Shown: positions 22,238 through 33,753, counted from the stretch's first letter. The stretch is 54,593 nt of DNA from an uncultured Clostridium sp. (GCA_947245515.1 CAMXQV010000006.1:1-54593); one strand, 5' to 3'. The notes: generated by a model from the letters alone, not told the origin. Made by a program: numbers and translations.

Positions 22238-22973
22238 ATGTCAAACGTTAAAATAAATGGAATAATATTAGCAGAAAATAATTTAGGTGATTTTGATAAA
22301 ATGCTAACAATATTAACGCCAGGCATACGGAAAAATATCTTGTGTAGCTAAAGGAGCAAGAAGACCCAAAAGTGCTCTTTTAGCTGGAACACAGATATTT
22401 TGCTTTGGAGAATATTTAATGTATAAAGGTTCTAATACTTATCATATAAATTCAGTTGAACCAATTGAAGTTTTTTATAATTTAAGAACAGACTTAGATA
22501 AATTAAAATATGCTGTACATATAAATAAAATAATTCAAGATGTAACACATGAAAATCAAAATTGTTTTCAAATTTTACAACTTTTATTAAATACACTTTA
22601 TATAATATCTGAAACTGATAAAAATTTAGATTTAATATTAAGTGTTTTTAAATTGCGACTTTTATGTATTTTGGGCTTTACGCCAAAGCTTGAAAAATGT
22701 GTTAATTGTGGGCAAAAGGATAATATAAGTTTTTTTAGTATAAAAGATAATGGCTTTAAGTGTAAGATTTGTGGAAAACTGGATAAGTCATGCATTACAA
22801 TTAGTGAGAGTACTATTAATGCAATTAAATATACTGTTATAGCACCAGCAAAAAAGTTATTCTCTTTTAATATAAAAGATGATTCCTTGGAAGAATTTAA
22901 ATTAATAGTTAAATTATATTTTGATGATAAATTAGAAAGAGAATATAAGATAGACAATATTTATAATATATAA
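22238..22973 (+). CDS. recO: DNA repair protein RecO; needs one +1 shift at CGG 22328; 244 aa after joining
   Basis: VKINGIILAENNLGDFDKMLTILTPGI-GKISCVAKGARRPKSALLAGTQIFCFGEYLMYKG..., zinc motif CVNCGQ...CKIC. Confidence 0.93.
22328..22331 (+). other. +1 frameshift site CGGA (recO)
   Basis: GGC ATA C GGA AAA ATA; 0-frame stops after 6 codons; +1 restores RecO GKI...AKGARR. Confidence 0.95.
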
Positions 22974-23071
22974 AAATAAAACTAAAAAAATAAGGGGTTG
23001 CAAAAAAATAAATATAAAGCTATAATAAGAGTATATAAAAAAATAACAAAAAGAAGAAGGGAGCAAAGGTT

Positions 23072-23599
23072 ATGAAAGTAAAAATAACAGGAAAAGAACT
23101 AAAGATAACAGAAGCAATCAAAGCCTATGTTGAAAAAAAATTAGAAAGAATTGATAAATACTTTGACGAAGGAGAAGTCGAAGTTACTTTGAAGACAGAA
23201 AAAAATGAACAAATTGCAGAAATATATGTCTCAGCAAATGGAGAAAAGTATAGAGCAGTAACAGAAAACAAAGATATGTATGCATCAATTGATAAGGACA
23301 TCGACATATTAGAAGGACAAATTAGAAAAACAAAAACAAAAAAAGAAAAAATGATGAAAGATGCATCCTTAAAATCAAAGGAAGTAGAAAGAGATACAAT
23401 TACAGAAATAAAAAATGAAATTGTAAAAACCTCATATTATGAAATTAAACCAATAACACCAGAAGATGCAGTACTAAAATTACAAGAAAAACCATCACAT
23501 AATTTTCTTACTTTTATTAATGTTGATACAGGAAAGGTAAATGTTATACATAAATTAAAAGATGGAAAGAACTATGGAATAATAGAACCAGAAGCATAA
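23072..23599 (+). CDS. hpf: Ribosome hibernation-promoting factor (long form)
   Basis: MKVKITGKELKITEAIKAYVEKKLERIDKYF...; C-terminal KPITPEDAVLKLQEKPSHNFLTFINVDTGKVNVIHKLKDGKNYGIIEP. Confidence 0.95.
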   Translation: MKVKITGKELKITEAIKAYVEKKLERIDKYFDEGEVEVTLKTEKNEQIAEIYVSANGEKYRAVTENKDMYASIDKDIDILEGQIRKTKTKKEKMMKDASLKSKEVERDTITEIKNEIVKTSYYEIKPITPEDAVLKLQEKPSHNFLTFINVDTGKVNVIHKLKDGKNYGIIEPEA

Positions 23600-23649
23600 A
23601 ACCAAAAAATCTTGAAACTTTATTAATTGTTTAAATAAAGGACAAACTT

Positions 23650-24462
23650 ATGAAACAATATAAAAAGAATATAAAAATAAAAAGAAAAAAAAGAGAAAAT
23701 ATGATAAAAATAATTATCACATTTTTTACAATAGGAATAATTATATTCATAATATTAGAAACTAAAAAGGAAAAAGAAAAAAATGAACAAACTCTTGGAA
23801 CCTTTTCAATTATAAATGTAGAAATAGACACTGCACAAATAAAAACAGATGTAGAAATAGTAAAGAAAAAACCAGAAATTAATAGTAAAGTAACAGATTG
23901 GAATTTAATATTAGTGAATAAAGAAAATGAAATTTCAGAGGACTATGAATTTGAATTAAACACAATAGACTATGAAAATAAAGTTGACAGTAGAATTGTT
24001 GAAGCTCTTACAAAAATGTTAGGAGATGCCAAAAAAGAAGGACTAGATCCATTTATTTGCTCTGCTTACAGAACAAATAAGTTACAAACAAGGTTATTTA
24101 ATAATAAAGTAAATCAATACAAATCTCAAGGATACGAAATAAAAGAAGCAGAAGAGAAAGCATCTTATTGGGTTACTTTACCAAGAACTAGTGAGCATGA
24201 AATAGGACTTGCAGTTGATATAGTTTCAAAAAAATATCAAACTTTAGATGAAAGTCAAGAAAAAACCGCCTTACAAAAATGGTTAATGGAACATTGTACA
24301 GATTATGGTTTTATACTTAGATATCCAACAGAAAAAAAAGAAATAACTAAAATCAATTATGAGCCATGGCATTATAGATATGTTGGAATAGAAGATGCAA
24401 AATTTATGAAAAAAAAGGATTTTTGTTTAGAAGAATATATAGATTTCTTAAAACAATACTAA
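23650..24462 (+). CDS. D-alanyl-D-alanine carboxypeptidase, VanY family
   Basis: FICSAYRTNKLQTRLFNNKV, TSEHEIGLAVDIV, EPWHYRYVGIEDA. Confidence 0.9.
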   Translation: MKQYKKNIKIKRKKRENMIKIIITFFTIGIIIFIILETKKEKEKNEQTLGTFSIINVEIDTAQIKTDVEIVKKKPEINSKVTDWNLILVNKENEISEDYEFELNTIDYENKVDSRIVEALTKMLGDAKKEGLDPFICSAYRTNKLQTRLFNNKVNQYKSQGYEIKEAEEKASYWVTLPRTSEHEIGLAVDIVSKKYQTLDESQEKTALQKWLMEHCTDYGFILRYPTEKKEITKINYEPWHYRYVGIEDAKFMKKKDFCLEEYIDFLKQY

Positions 24463-24486
24463 GATATAAATATTTTTATATAACAA

Positions 24487-24516
24487 AAAGGCAGGAAATC
24501 AAATCCTGCCTTTACA
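24487..24516 (-). terminator. Hairpin terminator between vanY-like gene and SASP gene
   Basis: AAAAAGGCAGGAAATCAAATCCTGCCTTTA. Confidence 0.75.
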
Positions 24517-24592
24517 AATATGTAATTCAAAGAATATACAATATCAATAAAAACAAAATTTAACTTCCTGCAAAAACTAACTAATAGTTAAA

Positions 24593-24790
24593 TTATTTCA
24601 TGTTTCTTTCAGCTTGTTCTATCATTTTCTTAACCATTTGTCCACCGATTTTACCAGCATCTTTAGCTGAAATATCACCATTATAACCGTCTTTTAAGTT
24701 AACTCCAACTTCACTTGCTACTTCATATTTGAATTTATCTAAAGCAGTCATAGCTTCTGGAACTAATTTTTTGTTGCTTGAATTTGCCAT
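24593..24790 (-). CDS. Alpha/beta-type small acid-soluble spore protein
   Basis: MANSSNKKLVPEAMTALDKFKYEVASEVGVNLKDGYNGDISAKDAGKIGGQMVKKMIEQAE. Confidence 0.96.
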   Translation of the reverse strand: MANSSNKKLVPEAMTALDKFKYEVASEVGVNLKDGYNGDISAKDAGKIGGQMVKKMIEQAERNMK

Positions 24791-25037
24791 GTTTTTTCAC
24801 CTCCTGTAATATTACATATAAGAAAAAACTTCTTTGCTTTTTCTAATACTATAATGTGCAAAAATATATAAAAATAAACAGGAAATTTTTTCAAAAAAAG
24901 TATTTTCTTAATTTAATATTTTTGATATATTAAAAAGTATATTATAATAATATTATGAACATAAATATATATTACTTTTCATATAAAACGATAAAAATTA
25001 AAAAAGTTAAAAAATAAATTAAAAAGGAGAGCTAAAA

Positions 25038-25907
25038 GTGTACAAGTTAGTTGCAATAGATTTAGATGGAACAATGTTAAACAGTTATGGTGTTGTAACA
25101 GAAAATACAAAAAAAGTAATTAAACAAACAATAGAAAAAGGTGTTGATGTAATAATTGCATCAGGAAGACCAATAGATTCAATAAAAGCAATTGCAAACG
25201 AAATAGGAAGTAACAAATATTTTATAGCAGGGAATGGTGCAATTGTATATGACATAAAAAGAGAAGAAATAATTTATGAAAAATTTTTGACAAAACAGAA
25301 AGTACTAGACATCATTAAATTGTGTGAAAAAAATAGTATAAATTATAATATATATACTGAAAAAACAATACTTGCTTCTGCCTTAAAATATAATGTGTTA
25401 TATTATCACAAAGAAAACTTAAAAAAAGAAGAAAATAAAAAAACAAATATAAATATTGTAAAAAATATGTACGAATATATAAAAGAAAGTAAAGAAGATA
25501 GATTCTTAAAAATATCAATATGTGATGATAGTAAAACTATCTTCAATTCAATAATTAAAAAAATAAAAAAAATAGAAGATTTGGAAATTTTAGAGGTTTC
25601 TCATTTATCTAGAAAAATAATAAAACAAGGAACAGAGGATATACCAATAGAATATTACTATACCGAAATTTCCAAAAAGGATGTAAATAAATGGAAGGCG
25701 ATAGAATTTTTAATAGAAAAATTAAATATAAATAAAGAGGAAGTAATTGCAATTGGAGACAATATAAATGATAAAGAAATGATAGAAAATGCAGGACTAG
25801 GTATAGCAATGGAAAAAAGTACACCAGTAGTTACAAAAATTGCAAAATTTATAACTAAAACAAATAATGAAGAAGGTGTAGCGGTAGCTTTGGAAAAATT
25901 TTGTTGA
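25038..25907 (+). CDS. Cof-type HAD-superfamily hydrolase
   Basis: VAIDLDGTMLNSYGVV, ASGRP, GDNINDKEMIENAGLGIAMEKSTP. Confidence 0.93.
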   Translation: MYKLVAIDLDGTMLNSYGVVTENTKKVIKQTIEKGVDVIIASGRPIDSIKAIANEIGSNKYFIAGNGAIVYDIKREEIIYEKFLTKQKVLDIIKLCEKNSINYNIYTEKTILASALKYNVLYYHKENLKKEENKKTNINIVKNMYEYIKESKEDRFLKISICDDSKTIFNSIIKKIKKIEDLEILEVSHLSRKIIKQGTEDIPIEYYYTEISKKDVNKWKAIEFLIEKLNINKEEVIAIGDNINDKEMIENAGLGIAMEKSTPVVTKIAKFITKTNNEEGVAVALEKFC

Positions 25908-25942
25908 GACACTTGGAACAATATCCAAGTGTCTCAACTATT
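25904..25942 (+). terminator. Terminator after HAD hydrolase
   Basis: TTGAGACACTTGGAACAATATCCAAGTGTCTCAA. Confidence 0.8.
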
Positions 25943-26081
25943 ACAAAAATATTACAAAAATATTAAGTTAAAATTACAAATAAGGGTTTTATTGATTTTC
26001 TATACTAAATGAGTTAAAATAAAATAGATGGATATTTTGTAGAAAAATATATAAAAATAAATATAAAGGGAGGAATTTGTT

Positions 26082-27338
26082 ATGGCAACAAATCCAATGC
26101 AAAGAAAAGCAAGAATTTCATTTATTTTAGGAATGTTAGTAATGCTATTGATTTCAAGTGTTATAATAGGTTTTTTATTTATGCAATTAATGCAAAAAAA
26201 TAAAAAGGAGGAAGAAGAACAAGCTCAAAATGCAAAGGCTTATGTTTTAAATCAAGATGTGAGTTCTGGTCAAATTATTACTAAAGATATGTTGACTTTA
26301 CAAACTGTAAATAGAACTCTTGTTCCAAGCAATGCTACTAGTGATTTAAGTATAATTGATAATTATTCACTTCAAGATAAAGAAGGAAATGAAATTGGAA
26401 CTTTATATGATGAAAATGGAAAAGCTTATTTATATACTTTACGAGGTGAAAAGAAGTATTTAATTGAAAAACAAGAACAACCTCAAAATTATTATTTACA
26501 AAGAGTTAGCATAAATGCTTCAGCAAATTATATATATATTAATAAAGATAACGAAGGAAAGATTACTAAATATGTATTTTTAAATGAAGCTGAACATGAA
26601 TTGAAAGAAGATAATAATGGTAACTATTCTATTGAAAATAATAGAAGACAAGTATCAGTTAATGTAGAAAAAGAATATATGGAGTTAAATAATGTACCAT
26701 TAATTTCAAAAGTTGCAATGAAGAAAAATACTTTAATTACTACTGAATTGATTAGCAAAGGCGATAATACAGTCCAAAAGGATAAAAGAAAACAAGAATA
26801 CAACATGCTTATATTACCAATAGATTTAGCTACAGGAGATTATATTGATGTTAGATTTATGTTACCATCTGGGCAAGACTTTATAGTTGTAGCTAAAAAA
26901 GAAGTAGAAATACCAAAGGTATCAGGAATAGACTCATCAGATACAATATGGGTTAATTTATCTGAAGACGAAATCTTACATATGAGTTGTGCAATTATAG
27001 AAGCTTATAAAATAAAAGGCTCAAAATTATATGTAACTAAATATACAGAAGCAGGAATGCAAGAGGCAGCAATACCAACCTATCCAGTAAATGGAAGTAC
27101 ATCAGCCTTATTAGACAGTGATCCAAATATGTTGGAAAAAGCAAAACAAGAATTAAGTGAAAGATATAACAAAAATAACTTACCAAACCTAAGAAATGAA
27201 TATATTAATGGAGTAATAAATTCACAAGGTGAAGAAGCACAAACAAATGTAGAAGCAGGAATGACAGAAAGTGCAACAAATTCTAAAAACACAAGAAAAC
27301 AATATTTAGAAGGATTATCAGGAAAGACAGTACAATAA
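26082..27338 (+). CDS. CpaB/RcpC-like SAF-domain protein of a Tad-like locus
   Basis: N-terminal TM; AYVLNQDVSSGQIITKDMLTLQTV SAF-like; first gene of the pilus operon. Confidence 0.6.
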   Translation: MATNPMQRKARISFILGMLVMLLISSVIIGFLFMQLMQKNKKEEEEQAQNAKAYVLNQDVSSGQIITKDMLTLQTVNRTLVPSNATSDLSIIDNYSLQDKEGNEIGTLYDENGKAYLYTLRGEKKYLIEKQEQPQNYYLQRVSINASANYIYINKDNEGKITKYVFLNEAEHELKEDNNGNYSIENNRRQVSVNVEKEYMELNNVPLISKVAMKKNTLITTELISKGDNTVQKDKRKQEYNMLILPIDLATGDYIDVRFMLPSGQDFIVVAKKEVEIPKVSGIDSSDTIWVNLSEDEILHMSCAIIEAYKIKGSKLYVTKYTEAGMQEAAIPTYPVNGSTSALLDSDPNMLEKAKQELSERYNKNNLPNLRNEYINGVINSQGEEAQTNVEAGMTESATNSKNTRKQYLEGLSGKTVQ

Positions 27339-27359
27339 TAAATATAAAGGAGAAAAAAT

Positions 27360-28046
27360 ATGAAAAAAATAGGATTTATAGGGGCTTATGATAAAATAGA
27401 TATGATTATATATATTGCAAAAATCTTAACAGCTGTTGGAAAGAAAAGTCTAGTTATTGATGCGACCTACATGGGAAAAGCAAGATACACTGTTCCTACT
27501 ATAAATCCTATACAAAAATATATAACAGAATTTGAAGAAATAGATGTAGCTGTAGGAATTTATAGTATGGCAGAATTACAACAATATTTAGTAAATTCAG
27601 GAGTAAACAACCTTGAATATGATTATATATTTATTGATACAGACAATAGCACAGGAGTAAATAATTTTGATTTATGTAGTTCGGATATAAATTATTTTGT
27701 AACATCCTTAGGAAAGTATTCACTAAAAAAAGGCTTAGAAGCCCTAAAGGGGTTACAAAATCCAATTAATTTAACCAAAGTATATTTTACACAAGATTCT
27801 ATTAAAGAAGAAGATGATTATTTGAATTTTTTGTCTTCACAATATAATATAATTTGGAGGGAGCAAAGAATATACTTTCCAATAGAAAATGGAGACTTAA
27901 GTGTAATATATGAAAATCAAAGAGTAGAAAAAATAAAATTTAAAAAATTAAGTGTACAATTTAAAGATGGGCTAGAATATATAGTTGGAGAAATATTAGG
28001 GGATGTTAATGAAAATCAAATAAGAAAAATAATTAAAAATATATAA
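27360..28046 (+). CDS. ParA/TadZ-like protein lacking a clear P-loop
   Basis: KKIGFIGAYDKIDMIIYIAKILTAVGKKSLVIDAT fold-like; adjacent to MinD-like ATPase. Confidence 0.4.
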   Translation: MKKIGFIGAYDKIDMIIYIAKILTAVGKKSLVIDATYMGKARYTVPTINPIQKYITEFEEIDVAVGIYSMAELQQYLVNSGVNNLEYDYIFIDTDNSTGVNNFDLCSSDINYFVTSLGKYSLKKGLEALKGLQNPINLTKVYFTQDSIKEEDDYLNFLSSQYNIIWREQRIYFPIENGDLSVIYENQRVEKIKFKKLSVQFKDGLEYIVGEILGDVNENQIRKIIKNI

Positions 28047-28060
28047 AAAGGAGTTTAGAT

Positions 28061-28903
28061 ATGTCAATTGTAACATTTTGGAGCGATGGAAGAGAACAAA
28101 CAGGAAAAACAACATCTATTGTAGCTGTTGCAACATATATGGCAATACAACATAATTATAAAATTTTATTAGTATCAACATCCTTTAACGATAAAACCAT
28201 GGAAAATTGTTATTGGTCAGAAAAAAAACAAAAGAGAAATTTTGGATTATTTAGTTCAAATACAAATACTAATATTGCAATGGCAAACGGAATAGAAGGA
28301 CTTTCAAAATTAATTAAAAGTAACAAAATAGCACCTGAAAATATTACTAATTATACAAAAATAGTATTTAAAGACACACTAGAAGTACTAACAGGTTATT
28401 CAGGTTATAAAGAAAAATATGATAATATAAAACTTGATTATCCAAATGTAATTAATTTAGCTAGCAAATATTATGATATAGTTTTAGTTGATTTGGATAA
28501 AGAAATGGGAAGTGACGTAATAAAAGAAATTTTAGATATGTCAAATCTAGTTGTTATAAATTTAACACAAAGATTATCAAGTATAAATAAATTTTTAGAA
28601 ACAAGAGAAGAAATACAAGCCTTAAAAGGAAAAAAATCCTTATTATTATTTAATAAATATGATAAATATTCAAAATATTCAGTAAAGAATATATCAAGAT
28701 ATATGGGAGAAAAAAATAAAGTATCAACAATTCCATATAATACCTTATTTTTTGAAGCATGTGAAGAAGCAAGAGTACCAGACTTTTTTTTAAAACTAAG
28801 AAATACTCAAATAGCAGATAGAAATGGATTCTTTTTAGCAGAAATAAGAAGAACAATTGAAAATATAATATATAGATTACAAGATTTGCAAATGAGAATG
28901 TAA
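28061..28903 (+). CDS. MinD/CpaE-like ATPase
   Basis: FWSDGREQTGKTTSIVAVATYMA deviant Walker A; YYDIVLVDLDKEMGSDVI. Confidence 0.65.
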   Translation: MSIVTFWSDGREQTGKTTSIVAVATYMAIQHNYKILLVSTSFNDKTMENCYWSEKKQKRNFGLFSSNTNTNIAMANGIEGLSKLIKSNKIAPENITNYTKIVFKDTLEVLTGYSGYKEKYDNIKLDYPNVINLASKYYDIVLVDLDKEMGSDVIKEILDMSNLVVINLTQRLSSINKFLETREEIQALKGKKSLLLFNKYDKYSKYSVKNISRYMGEKNKVSTIPYNTLFFEACEEARVPDFFLKLRNTQIADRNGFFLAEIRRTIENIIYRLQDLQMRM

Positions 28904-28917
28904 GGAGGGAAAACAGG

Positions 28918-30822
28918 ATGTTAAAGGCAATAATAAATTGGGGTTTAATCGTAAGCATTATAGTAGCTGTTGCATATTTTATTTATTACATTATAAAAAA
29001 GAAAAAAGGTGCAGAAGTAGAGCAACAAATAACAGTAGATGAAAAGACCTATACCTTAGAAAAAATGACACAATACATAAAGAATAGACTAAATGAAATA
29101 ACAAAAGTCAATTTATATGATATTGGTTTATCAGAAGAAGAATTAAAAAGAAGAAAACAAAAGAAATACGAATTAAAGAAAGCCTTAAAAGGATGTACCT
29201 ATGGGGATGTAAATGATAAAAAATATGTAAAAGAATTGATTTTTGATTTGCTAGAAAAAGAATATGGTGTTACAGAAGCAAATATATCAAAAGCAATTTC
29301 CTTTGATATTCCATCTTTATTAACCTCACAAGATAAATTTGATATTTTATTATATGCTTATAAAGTAGAGTTTGGATACGAAGCACTAACAGAGTTAATA
29401 AAAAAATATAATTTAGCAGATTTAAAATATGTAGAAGGAGAAACCAAACCTTCATATGTTATAACAAGCAACGAAATAGATGAAATCTTTGAAAAAGAAA
29501 ACATAGTTTTATCTTTTGAAGATAAATTAAAAATTGTAGTACAAAGAATATATCAATATTATAAAGGCTATAGTTCAATAGATGAAGTAAGAGATATGAA
29601 TATAGATGGAGTTTCTGGTGGTGTATCAGGATTACCAGAAAGCTTTTTAAGTCAAGTTGCACAAACAGATGGAGATTATTTAGAACAAGTTGCAGAACAT
29701 AAAGTTCCAAGAGCATGTGACAGTATATGGATATTCTTTCAGGGAAAATCTATAAGACTAGCCTTTTTAACCTTTGGAACAGAAGCAGAACTAAAAAGAG
29801 TATGTCAAAACATATATAAATACAATAATCCAGGACAATTATCAGATACAAATGGATATAAAATAAACGAAATGAAAGATGGTTCTCGTGTAGTTGTTGT
29901 AAGACCAAGCTTTTCTGAGACCTGGGCATTTTTTGTTAGAAAATTTGACGTTAAGCGTTCAACTTTAGAGCAATGGTTTAAAGGAGAAGTTGGAAGTGAT
30001 GAGTCAATAGAATTACTAAAATTCTTAGTAAAAGGTGCAAGAATTATATCTATTACAGGGGAACAAGGTTGTGGTAAAACAACCATGTTAATGGGAATGA
30101 TAGAAAACATATATGAAACCATGAATATACGTGTTCAAGAAACAGCGTTTGAGCTTCACTTAAGAAGAATTTATCCAACAAGAAATATCCTAACCTTCCG
30201 TGAAACAGAAACAATTTCTGGACAAGAAGGTTTGGACGTTCAAAAGAAAACAGATGGATCTGTAAATATTATAGGAGAGGTTGCAACAGATCCTGTAGCA
30301 TCTTGGATGATACAAGCAGCACAAGTAGCATCTAAGTTTACACTATTTACACACCATGCTAAAACCTTTCCAAACTTAGTAACTGCACTTCGTAACTCAA
30401 TGTTAAGAACAGGAGTATTCAAAAACGAAAAAACAGCAGAAGAACAAGTTATACAGGTATTAAATTTTGACATTCATTTAACTAAAGACTTTAGAGGAAA
30501 AAGATATGTAGAAAGAATAACAGAATGTATACCAGTAGAAGAAAAAAATGAATATACTTTTGACCATAGAAAAGAAAAAACTTTGGAAGGTAAATTTGAT
30601 AAGTTTTTTGATAATGCAACACATTATTTTACAAAAATAACAGATAGACAATTATATAGATATAGAAATATATTAGAATATGTAGATGGAGAATACATAA
30701 TTACAAATCCAATTTCAGACACAAATATAAAAGAAATGAGACTTAATATGGATGAAACAGATTTAGAAGCTTTTGATAAATTTATTGAAAAACATTGGGG
30801 AAAAGTAAAAGAAACTGTATAA
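28918..30822 (+). CDS. CpaF/TadA-type secretion ATPase
   Basis: GARIISITGEQGCGKTTMLMGMIENIYETMNIRVQETAFELHLRRIYPTRNILTFRET...IIGEVATDPVASWMIQAAQVASKFTLFTHHAKT. Confidence 0.85.
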   Translation: MLKAIINWGLIVSIIVAVAYFIYYIIKKKKGAEVEQQITVDEKTYTLEKMTQYIKNRLNEITKVNLYDIGLSEEELKRRKQKKYELKKALKGCTYGDVNDKKYVKELIFDLLEKEYGVTEANISKAISFDIPSLLTSQDKFDILLYAYKVEFGYEALTELIKKYNLADLKYVEGETKPSYVITSNEIDEIFEKENIVLSFEDKLKIVVQRIYQYYKGYSSIDEVRDMNIDGVSGGVSGLPESFLSQVAQTDGDYLEQVAEHKVPRACDSIWIFFQGKSIRLAFLTFGTEAELKRVCQNIYKYNNPGQLSDTNGYKINEMKDGSRVVVVRPSFSETWAFFVRKFDVKRSTLEQWFKGEVGSDESIELLKFLVKGARIISITGEQGCGKTTMLMGMIENIYETMNIRVQETAFELHLRRIYPTRNILTFRETETISGQEGLDVQKKTDGSVNIIGEVATDPVASWMIQAAQVASKFTLFTHHAKTFPNLVTALRNSMLRTGVFKNEKTAEEQVIQVLNFDIHLTKDFRGKRYVERITECIPVEEKNEYTFDHRKEKTLEGKFDKFFDNATHYFTKITDRQLYRYRNILEYVDGEYIITNPISDTNIKEMRLNMDETDLEAFDKFIEKHWGKVKETV

Positions 30823-30858
30823 GAACATTATTACTAAAAGAAGGAGGTGCTATAATAA

Positions 30859-32942
30859 TTGAATAATACAATAATATTTATAGTGATGGGTATTACTCTT
30901 GTTGCAATTTTTGCAATTATAATAATATATGTAGCCTTATCTAAAAAGATGCAAAAGTCAGAATATAAAAGAATACAACAATTACAAAAAGGAACAAAAG
31001 AGAATAGTTTTTCTTTTGAAGTACTATTTCAAAAATTATATATTAGTTATATAAAAATACCTTTTTTAAAAAGATATGTTTTGAAATTAAGAAGAAGGCT
31101 AGAGATTATTAATATAGATGATGAATTTGCAACCAGACGTGATACAGCTAAAATACTTACAAAAGCAATTTTTATTATAGTTCCAATTATACTTATAACA
31201 ATCTTAATTGCAAAAAATAATTTACTATTAATGTTTATTTTAGTAATTTTTGAAGTATTTATGATAGATACCCTAATTGATGGTTCTGTTGATAAAATTG
31301 ATAATAAATTATTAAAAGAACAAATAAATTTTTTTGCTGAAATTAGACATGCTTATCATGAATTTAATATGGTAGAAGAAGCAATTTATCAAGTATCACA
31401 AGATGATGAAAAAAGTATATCAGGACAAGGTGAAAAAATATATGAAGTTTTAATTTCAGAGGATCCAGAGACTGAATTAGAGAAATATTATGATATAGCA
31501 CCAAATAGCTTTTTAAAGGAATTTGCTGGTATATCTTATCTAACCAAAGAATATGGAGATAGAAAAATTGATGGTGCATCTTTATATTTAAAAAATGTAA
31601 ACAATATTACACAAGAAATGCAACTAGAAATTTTAAAAAGAGATAAATTGAGTTATGTATTTCAAAGTTTATCAATTATTTCAATTGCACCAATTGTGCT
31701 TTTAGAACCACTAAAAAGTTGGGCAACTTCAAACTTTACTTTTACATCTAGTTGGTATTTTGGAAAAGCTGGTATGATTGTACAGATTTTAATATCAATA
31801 ATAACAATTTTAGCTTATCTTTTAATAAGAAAACTAAAAGATAATGGATCTACAGGAATAAGTAATAAAAACATGGAAAATCCATGGCAAGCAAAAGTAT
31901 ATAAAAATAGTATTGTAAAAAAAATAGTAAATTTATTTATACCTAAACAAGGTACAAAAGAATTTAGAGAAACAACACAGATGCTTAAAGATGCAGCATC
32001 ACCCTTGAAAATTGAATGGTTATATATAAATAGAGTATCACTAGCAATAGTCACTTTTGTAGTATCCTTTTTTATATTTGCACAGTTACATACAATAGCC
32101 AAAAATTATGTTTATACAGAGCCAACAACAGAATATGATTTAATACGGACGGTTTAGATAAAAAAGATGAGAAAAAAGCAGAAGAATTAACGAAACAAGA
32201 TAATAAGTTTTTAGATTTATTTAAAGGAAAATTAGATACAACTGAAAAGGATGTAAGATTAGCAGTTGAAAGGTCAAAATATTATGAAGAAGCTAATGGT
32301 GAAGAAATTGATAAAGCAGTTGAAAGAATTTTAAAAAAAGTTAAAATTATAAATAGTGAAAGCTTACAAGCGTTTGAGGTATTATTAGCATGTGTATTTA
32401 TGATAGTTGCATATATGATGCCACGTTGGATGTTATTTTTCCAAGTAAAAATGAGACAACTAGAAATGGAAGATGAGGTAATGCAATTCCAAACAATAAT
32501 ATTAATGTTAATGAGAATTGAAAGAGTAAATGTAGAAATTATTTTAGAATGGCTAGAACGTTATGCTAATATTTTTAAAGCACCAATCACAAAATGTTTA
32601 AACAATTACGAAGCAGGTGCATGGGAAGCTTTGGAGGAAATGAAGGAAGAAGTTTCTTATATGCAGTTAATTAGAATAATTGAAAGTTTACAAGCAGCAG
32701 TGGAAAAAATACCAATTAAAGAAGCTTTTGATGAATTAGATTCAGAAAGAGAATATTATCAAGCTAAAAGAAAAGAAACTAATGATAGATTAATATCTAG
32801 AAAAGGAATGATAGGTAAATTTATAGGATTTGCACCAATGGTTAGTATGTTTGTTTTATATTTGATTTTACCTTTAGTATTTATAGGTTTAACATCTATG
32901 TCAAATTCTTTCAAATCACTAAACTCAATGATGAAGAAGTAA
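30859..32942 (+). CDS. TadB/TadC (GspF-type) inner-membrane protein; TTG start; needs two immediately adjacent +1 shifts at CGG (32146, 32150); 693 aa after joining
   Basis: Multiple TM segments; joined ...TEYDLIGGLDKKDEKKAEELTKQDNKFLDLFKGK...; frame matches downstream ORF 32400-32942 only after two shifts. Confidence 0.82.
32146..32149 (+). other. +1 frameshift site CGGA (first of tandem pair)
   Basis: TTA ATA C GGA C GGT TTA GAT; 0-frame CGG ACG GTT TAG. Confidence 0.88.
32150..32153 (+). other. +1 frameshift site CGGT (second of tandem pair)
   Basis: One shift alone gives GGA CGG TTT AGA TAA (stop); two shifts open the frame to 32942. Confidence 0.88.
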
Positions 32943-32955
32943 GGAGGCAAATTGT

Positions 32956-33732
32956 ATGGAAAATGCATCAAAAGCGTTAATAATAGTAGGAAGTGTATTA
33001 ATAGCTTTAATGGTTATAGGAGCTTTAGTACTTATGTTTAGTAATTTGTCCTCTTATCAACAGTTTAGTGATGTAAATGTTAAAGATGAACAAATTGTAG
33101 AATTTAATAAACAATTTGAAACCTATAATAGACCTGATGTACGAGGAAGTGACTTATTTACTTTATGTAATAAAATAGTTGACTATAATAGAAGAAAATC
33201 AGAGGTAGGATTTGATAAGGATGAAGGGCAAGCTATAAAATTTCAACCTATGTCAATAACAATAAAATTTGTAAGCCAGGATAATTTACTTAAATTTACT
33301 TATGATAACGAAATTAGATTATTTGATGGAATTTTAAAGAATTATAGTTTTGAATTAAAAGAAGAAAATTCAAATAAATTTGAAAGTAGCATAAGTAATA
33401 AAATCAGCATCTTAGAAGCAAATACAGAATATGGTGGAAAAGCTGGATTAGCTAATTTGGCTGCTGGAATAGGAAATTTATTTTTTAGCAATCCAAGTAG
33501 TGCAACAAGCTTACAAAAAACAAAAGCAGAAGAGTTATATTTTAAGAATACAAAGAATACAAAGACTTTTTATGAAATAAATAATAATAGTAATATTAAA
33601 AACGATATTTGTAGTTATTATGAATATATACAATTTAAAAGAGGGCATTTTAAATGCACAAAGGCAGAATATAGTAGTCAAACAGGAAGAATCCTTAGTT
33701 TAGAGTTTGAATTTACGGGGAAAATAGAATAA
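32956..33732 (+). CDS. Pilin-like protein with MENASKAL N-terminus (paralog 1)
   Basis: MENASKALIIVGSVLIALMVIGALVLMFSNL; Tad-like locus context. Confidence 0.6.
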   Translation: MENASKALIIVGSVLIALMVIGALVLMFSNLSSYQQFSDVNVKDEQIVEFNKQFETYNRPDVRGSDLFTLCNKIVDYNRRKSEVGFDKDEGQAIKFQPMSITIKFVSQDNLLKFTYDNEIRLFDGILKNYSFELKEENSNKFESSISNKISILEANTEYGGKAGLANLAAGIGNLFFSNPSSATSLQKTKAEELYFKNTKNTKTFYEINNNSNIKNDICSYYEYIQFKRGHFKCTKAEYSSQTGRILSLEFEFTGKIE

Positions 33733-33753
33733 AAAATAATAGGAGTAAGGAAT

